Notes under the pieces: model-generated
The model's database searches: none
The model's input: only the letters and a program-made list of their open reading frames with translations
Told to the model about the DNA's origin: nothing
In this document: positions 1-5,131 of the stretch, piece after piece
Layout: each line of letters begins with the position of its first letter
Position numbering within the stretch: the stretch's first letter is position 1
Translations under genes and position numbers: made by a program
Source of the DNA: an uncultured Clostridia bacterium
GTDB taxonomy: Bacteria > Bacillota > Clostridia > Christensenellales > Pumilibacteraceae
Assembly (NCBI GenBank): GCA_934247335.1
Contig: CAKQJJ010000120.1
Span: 1 to 5,131 of the forward strand
DNA length: 5,131 nt
Direction of reading: 5' to 3'

Positions 1-626
1 AGTCCGTTTTCGCCGCGAATGGCACACTCGCCCGTAACGTCGAAAATCACGCTGTAATTATTGTCTTTCCGCGAATAACTGCGGTTTTTCGTAAATATGC
101 TGCCGTTTACCGTAACGTTATTCAGCAGAAAGGTAAGATCCGAAGTTCTGTCTTCTATTTCCGCCAGAATACCGAAAACCGAATCCGTATCGTTGCCGAT
201 GATTACCCTGCGTATTTCGGGCGCAATCGTGCCGTGAAAATTGCTTTTATCGGTGAGATCGAGAATTTCGTCCGAAGCAAAATTTTTATTTTTGGAAACG
301 AAGGCGATATTCGATTTTTCGGACTGCAAGTCTTTGTTTTTGGCAACGATATAATACTCGTCGTCACCGCTCGTTTCCTGGGCGAAATAAAAAGTTTTCG
401 CTGTGGTTTCGAGATAAACGCCGTTTTTGTAGACGTCGTACTCGTCGGCGTTTTTAGCCTCGTCCCACGAGAGATAATTTCCAAGAGAAATAACGTACGG
501 AGCCAATATTTTGGTTTCGGTTTGCGGAGGTTTTTTGTTATTATTCGTGTTTCCGCAACCGCCTGAAATCATCGTCAGACACAGTATAACACTCAAAAAC
601 AACGCCGTTTTTACATTTTTTCTCAT
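1..626 (-). CDS. Partial exported (probable lipoprotein) with fibronectin-III-like domain; N-terminal 208 residues
   Basis: The reading frame opens at ATG 624-626 on the minus strand and has no stop before the window edge, so only the first 208 residues are present. Residues 1-23 form an export signal: basic MRKNVK, then a hydrophobic stretch, then ISGG followed by Cys24. A polar N/K/P/T-rich linker (residues 25-40) follows, as expected for a tethered surface protein. Residues about 42-111 resemble a fibronectin type III or similar Ig-like fold, with LSWDEAKNADEYDVYKNG followed by a YYIVA strand. Residues about 115-208 are rich in beta strands with Asn/Gly turns (LLNNVTVNG, then VIFDVTGECAIRG), like one or two coils of a beta-helix or a carbohydrate-binding surface module; this part is weak. 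The start is fixed by GGAGGG at 631-636, five bases upstream, and a strong promoter beyond it. The lipobox is imperfect, with Ser at -3 instead of Leu/Val/Ile, so signal peptidase I cleavage is an alternative. Ligand and function are unknown. Confidence 0.8.
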   Translation of the reverse strand, partial: MRKNVKTALFLSVILCLTMISGGCGNTNNNKKPPQTETKILAPYVISLGNYLSWDEAKNADEYDVYKNGVYLETTAKTFYFAQETSGDDEYYIVAKNKDLQSEKSNIAFVSKNKNFASDEILDLTDKSNFHGTIAPEIRRVIIGNDTDSVFGILAEIEDRTSDLTFLLNNVTVNGSIFTKNRSYSRKDNNYSVIFDVTGECAIRGENG

Positions 627-630
627 AACG

Positions 631-636
631 CCCTCC
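631..636 (-). promoter_or_regulatory. Ribosome binding site of the partial lipoprotein gene
   Basis: The minus strand reads GGAGGG, then five bases (GCGTT in part), then ATG at 626. This is a near-perfect Shine-Dalgarno site and confirms the chosen start. Confidence 0.8.
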
Positions 637-700
637 GTATAATCCCGCACTGGACCACAACACGATATCGTTTATTTGTTCGCGCATTTAATTTACCGCT

Positions 701-729
701 ATTATAGCATAAAAATATCAATAAATCAA
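701..729 (-). promoter_or_regulatory. Sigma-A type promoter of the partial lipoprotein gene
   Basis: On the minus strand the -35 is TTGATT (724-729) and the -10 is TATAAT (701-706), separated by 17 bp. TGC immediately precedes the -10, giving an extended -10 (TGCTATAAT). The predicted transcription start is near 694, leaving a 5' leader of about 68 bases before the ATG at 626. The hexamers and spacing are seen directly; activity is inferred. Confidence 0.75.
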
Positions 730-745
730 TATGCGGCGGCGCATA
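730..745. repeat. Inverted repeat abutting the -35 of the partial lipoprotein promoter
   Basis: TATGCG (730-735) and CGCATA (740-745) are a perfect 6-bp inverted repeat with a 4-bp GCGG spacer. It lies directly upstream of the -35 hexamer at 724-729, where an activator or repressor could bind. It is short, so chance is possible. Confidence 0.4.
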
Positions 746-802
746 ACTACGACATTTTTGTAAAAAGTTCGGTTTTTGCTTTACCACCCGTCAAAACGAT
801 AT

Positions 803-840
803 AAAAAAAATCCTCCCGCGATTACGACGGAAGAATTTTT
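803..840 (-). terminator. Rho-independent terminator of the glycoside hydrolase gene
   Basis: About 26 bases past the stop codon at 866-868, the minus strand carries TCTTCCG (828-834), a loop of roughly nine bases, and CGGGAGGA (811-818), giving a 6-7 bp stem with one G-U pair and one bulged G. The eight T residues of 803-810 follow. A run of A before the stem can pair with those T residues, which could also give weak activity on the other strand, but no rightward gene ends here. Confidence 0.65.
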
Positions 841-865
841 ATAACTATTTTTCGGGGAAGTCGAT

Positions 866-3800
866 TTATTTTTTATTGAAATACTCTATAAGCGGCGACT
901 TTAATATTCCGGTTTCTTTAAGCTGATATTCGTACGCCCATTCCACGCCGTGCGTGTACCAATATCCCGGTCCGATCCACGGAATTTCAAGGCAGGCGTG
1001 CAATCCGCCGAAAGAGTTGACACGCGAGACGTGTGCGGTTAACGCAAGTTCGTGCTTGCCCGCCGTAAGGTTTTTAAGCTCTATCGAGTACGGACACCAG
1101 GCAATTGTTCCGGCGTCTTTTCCGTCGATTTTCGCGGTTACGACGGCGGCGTTAAACAGCGTGGCAAACACTTTAACGTCGCAATCTTTTTCGCAGTTAA
1201 GCGGAATTTTGTACGTAAAGTCGGCGCCGTAGAACGGGAAGCCCTGCCTCGTCAGATCGCCGAACGCAACCGTTTTGGGCTTAGCGATGATTTCGGCGCG
1301 ATCGCCCTGCGTTTTTACGCCGAATTCGCCCAGAACGAACATGTTTTCAAGGCTGGTGCGCTTGCCGAACGGCACGAGAGTTACAATTTCGTTTTCGCCC
1401 TTTTTAAGTCTGCCGAGCGGCATCGTGTAAATGCGCTTGTCGGTAAAGTAGCCGTCGTAGTTTACGGGAACTTCTTCGCCGTTTAACCAGACTTTTTCAA
1501 CGCCTTCGGCGGCAAGCTTTACGAGCGGACAAACACTACTTGTAAACTTAAAGCGCAGGTAAACTTTCTTTTCGGGTTTTACTTCGCCGATGACCCACGG
1601 CTGAACGTCGCATCCGTCCGCCTTCGGGTAGCCGTACTTGCGACGAAGCGCAAGGTCAACGCGCAGCATTTCCTCGCGCGGCATGTATTCCTTGCCGTCC
1701 GCGGACCACTCGGGCATGTCCAGAACCATGACGTTTTTCTCGCCGTTTTTATATTCGACGAACGTGCGTATTTCCTCGGTTTTGTCCGGCTTTACGCTTT
1801 CGGCGGCGACGAACGAGCATTCGTCCTTGCCGTTTTCGAGCTTTAAGAGCAGGCTGTCGAAACGGTAAAATTCTTTAATTACCACCGTATTGCCGTTTTC
1901 GTAATAAAAATTGGCGGGTTCGATTTTTCCCGTAATCGTGTCGTAAATTATCGGCGTTTTAATCCCTTTAAGCGTTATTCTAAGCGTTTTGCCGTCGTTG
2001 TGACCTTGTTTGCGATTGTCCGCAAGAACCTTCCTGCCGCGAGCGATAAACAACCATTCGGCATTGCCGTCCTTTCTCTTTCTGTAAATATATTCGTCGG
2101 TGGGAACTCCGCCGTTATCGGTAATTTTAACGTCGCGAACGTCGTCAAGCACGCTAAGAAGCGGCTGTTTGGCAAATTCGCAATGCTCGGCAATCGAATA
2201 CAGCTTGTCGACCGCGTCCGACTTTTTGCCGTCCGCAAACCGAGGTTTATTGCCCATAAAAATTACTTTTCCGCCGTTTTCCGCAAATTTTTGAAGCGCG
2301 TTTATCGTGGTCGAGCGCAGCGTGTCCGCGCCTGCCACAACCACCGCCGAATACGACATTTTGCCCACTTTAAGCACGGGTTTGTCGCTTTCTTCGTACA
2401 AATCGGGCAGAAGCGATTCGCTGACGTAATCGAAATCTATCGTGCCGAACAACAGCCAGTTTATTACGTTGTCGAAATCGGCTTGCAGTTGCGCGCGTTT
2501 TGCCGCCGTGGTCTGATTGGGTCCGTACGCCATCCAATAGCTTTCGACGGGGTGAATTACCGCCACTTTGACGTCCGCAACTCCGCGCGTCATAGCGGTA
2601 TTCACGCGGGCAAAGTGATTTTCGACGTACGGATAGTTTTTGTACCATTCCGACTGATAGGATATGCTTGCGGGATAATCTCTCTTTGCCGAGCCGCGCA
2701 TGCTTACCCACGAAAGATGCGGAACGCGCACCGTAACGCCGAGCGCCGCCTGCCAGTCGCCCTGAGATTTATGCCCCTTAAAGTCGAAATCCCAGCCGGT
2801 AACGCCGTAAAGCTCGCTCATCATGCCTTCTCTTCCAAACTGATTGACGGCGGACTGGCACTGCTTTGCGGTGGTGTATTCGTATTTGTCGCACAACATA
2901 TCTATGCCGGGGATATCGAAGCCGCGATAAGCGCGCATGGTTTCACCCAGAAACTCGGTTTGCGATTCAAGCGTGGGTTCGTGCATCATATGCCCCGTCA
3001 GCGCGATATTATGCTCGTCGCACCACGCGCCAATCTGATCGGAAAACTCGCGCGTGAAAAGTTCGCACACGAAGTCGTGGAAATAGTAGCGGACGGTTGC
3101 AGGCTCGCACTTTTTATCCCAGATGATCTCGGGGAAGCGATCGAGAATATCGAAGCCGTACTTTTCGCGGAACTTCTGCGGCAGCGCGGGCGTCCACTGG
3201 CACGTAACGTCTTCTTGCGAGAACGCGAAAGAGAGCGTCGAACATTTGCTTAGCTGCGGCTCGTCGGTGAAAATCGACGGCACGGATTTGCCGAATTTGT
3301 CGCCCAGTTCTTTATAGTATTTTTCGTGAGTGACTTTTATAAACTGCGCCACGGCTTCGGGATTCATGGTGTCTATATAGCTTTCGCCGTTGTACCAGCC
3401 GCTGCCGGCGGAAGTGACCATAACGGCGTAACGTTTTTCGCCCTTTGCTTCCTCTCCCGCATTTATGCGTTTGTAGGACGACAAATAGCCGTCTTTATCC
3501 AGGCAAACGTCGTAGGTTGCCAACAAAACGGGATGAATATAGCCCGATTTGTTTTCGCCTTTTTCGCTTACATTGCCTTCTTTATCCGGAACCAGTCCGA
3601 ATTTTTGCAAATCGGCGGTAAAGACGAGCGTGCGCTGGCGATATTCGTGATTTTTGGTTACCATACCGCCCGCTGCTCCCGACGGCCAGCGATCCTCGTC
3701 GTAGAGGTAGGCGCGCATTTTTTCCTTTTCGGCTTTATCGGCGCACGACTTCACCAGATCCATAAACTCGTCGCCGAGATAGGGCGTTGCCATACCGCAA

Positions 3801-3979
3801 CGAACGTGCATGTGAAAGCCGCCGAAGCCCATTTTTTTGAGTTGTTCTATCTGCCACAGCAGGTCGTCCTTGTCAAGATTGTCGTTCCATGCCCAGAAAG
3901 GCGTTCCGCGGTACTCCGAGGTCGGATTTTCAAACAATTTGTCCGACAACTGCTTTTTGCCGTTTTTTTCGTAAAACAT
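866..3979 (-). CDS. Putative cytoplasmic glycoside hydrolase, GH106-like (alpha-L-rhamnosidase-type) architecture
   Basis: This 1037-residue protein probably hydrolyses glycosidic bonds of imported oligosaccharides in the cytoplasm, since no signal peptide or membrane segment is visible. Numbered from the ATG at 3977-3979: residues about 25-465 form the presumed TIM-barrel catalytic part, opening with RGTPFWAWNDNL, then LKKMGFGGFHMH, TPYLGDE, YLYDEDRWPSG (residues 91-101) and FTDEPQ. Glu240 in FTDEPQ and Glu389 in MSELYG are candidate catalytic acids, but this is inference. Residues about 465-600 look like a Rossmann or amidotransferase-like domain (YSAVVVAG, then ENGGKVIFMG). Residues about 800-1030 look like two beta-sandwich, sugar-binding-type domains. 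The size and opening motifs match the GH106 / Glyco_hydro_106 group, whose characterised members are alpha-L-rhamnosidases; the substrate here is unproven. An in-frame ATG at 4037-4039 would add 20 residues, but it sits on the -35 element, while AAAGGAG lies seven bases before the ATG at 3979. The gene has its own promoter and terminator, so it is likely monocistronic. Confidence 0.8.
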   Translation of the reverse strand: MFYEKNGKKQLSDKLFENPTSEYRGTPFWAWNDNLDKDDLLWQIEQLKKMGFGGFHMHVRCGMATPYLGDEFMDLVKSCADKAEKEKMRAYLYDEDRWPSGAAGGMVTKNHEYRQRTLVFTADLQKFGLVPDKEGNVSEKGENKSGYIHPVLLATYDVCLDKDGYLSSYKRINAGEEAKGEKRYAVMVTSAGSGWYNGESYIDTMNPEAVAQFIKVTHEKYYKELGDKFGKSVPSIFTDEPQLSKCSTLSFAFSQEDVTCQWTPALPQKFREKYGFDILDRFPEIIWDKKCEPATVRYYFHDFVCELFTREFSDQIGAWCDEHNIALTGHMMHEPTLESQTEFLGETMRAYRGFDIPGIDMLCDKYEYTTAKQCQSAVNQFGREGMMSELYGVTGWDFDFKGHKSQGDWQAALGVTVRVPHLSWVSMRGSAKRDYPASISYQSEWYKNYPYVENHFARVNTAMTRGVADVKVAVIHPVESYWMAYGPNQTTAAKRAQLQADFDNVINWLLFGTIDFDYVSESLLPDLYEESDKPVLKVGKMSYSAVVVAGADTLRSTTINALQKFAENGGKVIFMGNKPRFADGKKSDAVDKLYSIAEHCEFAKQPLLSVLDDVRDVKITDNGGVPTDEYIYRKRKDGNAEWLFIARGRKVLADNRKQGHNDGKTLRITLKGIKTPIIYDTITGKIEPANFYYENGNTVVIKEFYRFDSLLLKLENGKDECSFVAAESVKPDKTEEIRTFVEYKNGEKNVMVLDMPEWSADGKEYMPREEMLRVDLALRRKYGYPKADGCDVQPWVIGEVKPEKKVYLRFKFTSSVCPLVKLAAEGVEKVWLNGEEVPVNYDGYFTDKRIYTMPLGRLKKGENEIVTLVPFGKRTSLENMFVLGEFGVKTQGDRAEIIAKPKTVAFGDLTRQGFPFYGADFTYKIPLNCEKDCDVKVFATLFNAAVVTAKIDGKDAGTIAWCPYSIELKNLTAGKHELALTAHVSRVNSFGGLHACLEIPWIGPGYWYTHGVEWAYEYQLKETGILKSPLIEYFNKK

Positions 3980-3986
3980 CGTTATT

Positions 3987-3993
3987 CTCCTTT
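3987..3993 (-). promoter_or_regulatory. Ribosome binding site deciding the start of the glycoside hydrolase
   Basis: AAAGGAG on the minus strand is followed by seven bases and ATG at 3979. No comparable site precedes the upstream in-frame ATG at 4039, so the shorter 1037-residue protein is preferred. Confidence 0.8.
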
Positions 3994-4015
3994 TTGCGGA
4001 ATTTCCGTTTTCACC

Positions 4016-4044
4016 ATTATACACCTTGCGGCGCGGCATTTCAA
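4016..4044 (-). promoter_or_regulatory. Sigma-A type promoter of the glycoside hydrolase gene
   Basis: On the minus strand the -35 is TTGAAA (4039-4044) and the -10 is TATAAT (4016-4021), with a 17-bp spacer. The predicted start of transcription is near 4009, giving a leader of about 30 bases that contains the AAAGGAG site. The promoter overlaps the ATG of the longest possible reading frame, which is therefore upstream of its own transcript. Confidence 0.75.
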
Positions 4045-4082
4045 TCGGGATTTCATGCTTTTAAGTGGGGTTTTAATACCTC

Positions 4083-4607
4083 TTACGCTTTTTTGTAGTA
4101 AATGCGGAACACAAGCTCGGTTTCGGGCACGTTTACGCCGGACAGGACGTTATTAGGATTTTCTTCGTCGAATACGTAGCCTTCGATTTCCGGCGGAATA
4201 AGGCTTACCTCGCAGTTTACCGGCTGTTCGACGTATTCGGTTTTATCGGGAAGCGAAGCAAACGTTCCGTCGTCGTTTTCAAGATAGGTTTCCACGCGGC
4301 ATCTGCCGGCAGACTTGCTTATCTCGTATTTCACGTAAAAATTTCTGTCGCCCGTCGCGGTGACAGGAAAGCTTACTCTTTCGCCCTCTTCGTCCGTCCA
4401 CACGACGTCGTAGCCGGCTTTTTCTTCGCAATCGGGAGCCGACACGCGCTCGCCTCTTTTAATCGTGACGCAGGAAATAACCGCGCCGCGTTCGTCGTAA
4501 AATCCGAACGAGTACGACGGACGAACGTCCTTTTCCGCGCAACCGGCGAAAAGCGTAAAAATCATTGCGATAACCGCTATCGACGCGGCAAATTTCAATC
4601 TCTTCAT
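4083..4607 (-). CDS. Small lipoprotein with InlB-B/Flg_new-like repeat and MucBP-like repeat
   Basis: This 174-residue protein is probably anchored on the outer face of the membrane. Residues 1-22 are a lipoprotein signal (MKRLKF, a hydrophobic core, then LFAG) ending at Cys23, a good lipobox. Residues about 32-95 resemble the bacterial repeat known as InlB B-repeat or Flg_new: FYDERGAVI, TIKRGERVSAP, GYDVVWTDEEG. Residues about 103-174 resemble a MucBP-type repeat: RVETYLENDDGTF, then GYVFDEENPNNVLSG and a final FRIYYKK. These folds occur in surface and adhesion proteins of Bacillota, usually in many copies and with a wall anchor; here there is one of each and no LPXTG motif. The mature part has four further cysteines (46, 60, 103, 132). 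Function and ligand are unknown. The frame stays open back to a TTG at 4701-4703, but that TTG is part of the -35 hexamer; the ATG at 4605-4607 has a GGGAG site seven to eight bases upstream and begins the signal peptide. No terminator is visible between its stop and the hydrolase promoter, so read-through is possible. Confidence 0.85.
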   Translation of the reverse strand: MKRLKFAASIAVIAMIFTLFAGCAEKDVRPSYSFGFYDERGAVISCVTIKRGERVSAPDCEEKAGYDVVWTDEEGERVSFPVTATGDRNFYVKYEISKSAGRCRVETYLENDDGTFASLPDKTEYVEQPVNCEVSLIPPEIEGYVFDEENPNNVLSGVNVPETELVFRIYYKKA

Positions 4608-4614
4608 TCGTGTT

Positions 4615-4619
4615 CTCCC
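4615..4619 (-). promoter_or_regulatory. Ribosome binding site deciding the start of the repeat lipoprotein
   Basis: GGGAG on the minus strand, with GGAG ending seven bases before the ATG at 4607. It supports the start at the lipoprotein signal rather than the upstream TTG. Confidence 0.75.
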
Positions 4620-4637
4620 GTGAAGTAAAATGCTTGC

Positions 4638-4661
4638 GGCAAGGCGGTACGACCGTCTGCC
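4638..4661 (-). other. Possible hairpin in the 5' leader of the repeat lipoprotein mRNA
   Basis: In the minus-strand RNA, GGCAG can pair with UUGCC and CGGU with ACCG around a CGU loop, with one A-C mismatch and one bulge. It starts about seven bases after the predicted transcription start and ends well before the RBS. It could stabilise the mRNA. No known riboswitch or leader family is recognised. Confidence 0.35.
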
Positions 4662-4671
4662 TCGTATACGA
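4662..4671. repeat. 10-bp perfect palindrome at the predicted transcription start
   Basis: TCGTATACGA reads the same on both strands and covers the predicted +1 (about 4668) of the repeat lipoprotein promoter. This position would suit a repressor site, but no half-site family is recognised and a 10-bp palindrome can arise by chance. Confidence 0.35.
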
Positions 4672-4674
4672 TAT

Positions 4675-4703
4675 ATTATAATGCCTTGCGCCCGTTTTGT
4701 CAA
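4675..4703 (-). promoter_or_regulatory. Perfect consensus sigma-A promoter of the repeat lipoprotein
   Basis: On the minus strand the -35 is TTGACA (4698-4703) and the -10 is TATAAT (4675-4680), with a 17-bp spacer, an exact match to consensus. The predicted start is near 4668, giving a leader of about 60 bases. Promoters this close to consensus are usually strong, and often repressed or needed at high level. Confidence 0.85.
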
Positions 4704-4714
4704 TACGCAAAACG
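4693..4714. repeat. Inverted repeat enclosing the -35 of the repeat lipoprotein promoter
   Basis: CGTTTTG (4693-4699) and CAAAACG (4708-4714) form a perfect 7-bp inverted repeat with an 8-bp spacer. The repeat overlaps the TTGACA hexamer at 4698-4703, a typical place for an operator, and lies about 50 bp upstream of the divergent promoter's -35. No transcription factor family is identified. Confidence 0.45.
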
Positions 4715-4765
4715 CCGATTGTATTATTTTTGCGGGGCGCTGCGATTTTGCCGCGCCGAAATGTG

Positions 4766-4794
4766 TTGACCGCAGGCAAAATTTATGCTACAAT
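4766..4794 (+). promoter_or_regulatory. Extended -10 promoter of the radical SAM gene
   Basis: The -35 is TTGACC (4766-4771) and the -10 is TACAAT (4789-4794), with a 17-bp spacer and TGC just before the -10. The predicted transcription start is 4801 or 4802, at the ATG itself, which points to a leaderless or near-leaderless mRNA. Confidence 0.7.
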
Positions 4795-4801
4795 GACCGA
4801 T

Positions 4802-5131
4802 ATGGACAGATATTATTCTTTCAATAATTACGCGCGCGAAAAATTCGGGTGCAAGACTTACAAACTGGCGCTTTCGGGCGGCATGACCTGCCCCAACCGC
4901 GACGGTACGCTGGGTACGAGAGGCTGTATTTTTTGCAGCGAAGGCGGCAGCGGAGATTTTGCTCAGCCGCTTTGCGCCTCGGTAGCCGAGCAAATCGAAC
5001 GCGCGAAAAGCAAAGTAGCCGGAAAAATCGGCGAAAACGCGAAATTCATCGCCTATTTTCAAAGTTATACCAACACGTACGCGCCGCTCGGAAAACTGAA
5101 AACGCTGTTTTCGGCTGCCATTGAACCGGAT
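4802..5131 (+). CDS. Radical SAM protein, YhcC/TIGR01212 family, N-terminal 110 residues (partial)
   Basis: The frame runs from ATG 4802-4804 to the window end without a stop, so only the first third or so of a family usually about 300 residues long is present. Residues 14-45 carry the family signature: EKFG, KTYKLALSGGMTCPNRDGTLG, then GCIFC. Cys30, Cys42 and Cys45 (C-x11-C-x2-C) are the expected ligands of the SAM-cleaving [4Fe-4S] cluster. SEGGSGDF (residues 46-53) and FIAYFQSYTNTYAP (residues 82-95) also match the family as I recall it, including E. coli YhcC. The protein should be cytoplasmic; the physiological substrate of this family is not something I can state. An in-frame ATG at 4793-4795 would add three residues but overlaps the -10, and no Shine-Dalgarno site precedes either start. 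The gene is divergent from the repeat lipoprotein and probably functionally unrelated to it. Confidence 0.9.
   Translation, partial: MDRYYSFNNYAREKFGCKTYKLALSGGMTCPNRDGTLGTRGCIFCSEGGSGDFAQPLCASVAEQIERAKSKVAGKIGENAKFIAYFQSYTNTYAPLGKLKTLFSAAIEPD

Noticed and set aside
203..566. Short frames on both strands overlapping the left-edge surface protein
   Set aside because: The minus-strand frame with signal peptide, linker and FN3-like module explains this stretch, and it is simply unterminated at the window edge. The others are shadows.
627..865. Possible small RNA or riboswitch in the 239-base intergenic region
   Set aside because: Apart from the terminator, the promoter and the short inverted repeat, I saw no conserved structured-RNA motif and no second promoter.
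2000..3253. Long open frame of 417 codons on the plus strand inside the hydrolase gene
   Set aside because: It is antisense to a gene with clear family motifs. Its translation is rich in Arg, His and Phe, as expected from complementing the hydrolase codons, and it has no domain, RBS or promoter.
4040..4082. Possible terminator between the repeat lipoprotein and the hydrolase
   Set aside because: No stem of useful length followed by a T run could be found. Only short A runs and a C4 tract are present.
3326..4156. 276-codon plus-strand frame crossing the hydrolase start, its promoter and the end of the repeat lipoprotein gene
   Set aside because: It spans two real minus-strand genes and a promoter, has no RBS, and its hydrophobic appearance comes from the complement of acidic and lysine-rich codons.
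4724..5124. Minus-strand 112-codon frame and plus-strand 91-codon frame at the right end
   Set aside because: Both overlap the radical SAM reading frame, whose C-x11-C-x2-C signature is unambiguous.
1..5131. Mobile element, CRISPR array, tRNA, toxin-antitoxin or defence module
   Set aside because: No direct-repeat array, transposase or integrase motif, tRNA-like cloverleaf or defence-protein signature was seen on either strand.

Overview
The window looks like chromosomal DNA of a Bacillota/Clostridia-type bacterium, possibly an uncultured gut or anaerobic-digester lineage. This is an inference. It rests on sigma-A type promoters with 17-bp spacers, GGAG-type Shine-Dalgarno sites at 5-7 nt spacing, short AT-rich intergenic regions between moderate-GC genes, Gram-positive style lipoproteins with bacterial-repeat and MucBP-like domains, and a cytosolic glycoside hydrolase of a kind common in Clostridia. 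I cannot name a genus.

Layout, left to right. (1) Positions 1-626, minus strand: the N-terminal 208 residues of an exported, probably lipid-anchored protein with a fibronectin-III-like module followed by a beta-rich region; its C-terminus lies outside the window. (2) Positions 627-865: the promoter and RBS of that gene, a short inverted repeat, and the terminator of the next gene. (3) Positions 866-3979, minus strand: a 1037-residue putative glycoside hydrolase, most like the GH106 (alpha-L-rhamnosidase-type) group, with no signal peptide. (4) Positions 4083-4607, minus strand: a 174-residue lipoprotein with one InlB-B/Flg_new-like repeat and one MucBP-like repeat. (5) Positions 4608-4801: a divergent intergenic region holding a perfect consensus promoter for the lipoprotein and an extended -10 promoter for the rightward gene, plus two small inverted repeats. 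(6) Positions 4802-5131, plus strand: the first 110 residues of a YhcC/TIGR01212-type radical SAM protein, cut by the window end.

The three minus-strand genes are collinear, but each has its own recognisable promoter and RBS, so they look like independent transcription units rather than one operon. In two of them the promoter shows that the longest possible reading frame starts too early. The rightward radical SAM gene has no Shine-Dalgarno site, and its promoter predicts a transcript starting at, or one base before, the ATG, so it may be leaderless. The possible shared theme (surface lipoproteins plus intracellular glycan hydrolysis) is only an inference, because no transporter or regulator is present. 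I found no mobile element, CRISPR array, tRNA or rRNA, and no convincing new multi-gene system. The items most worth a second look are the leaderless start, the promoter-defined starts and the inverted repeats at two promoters.
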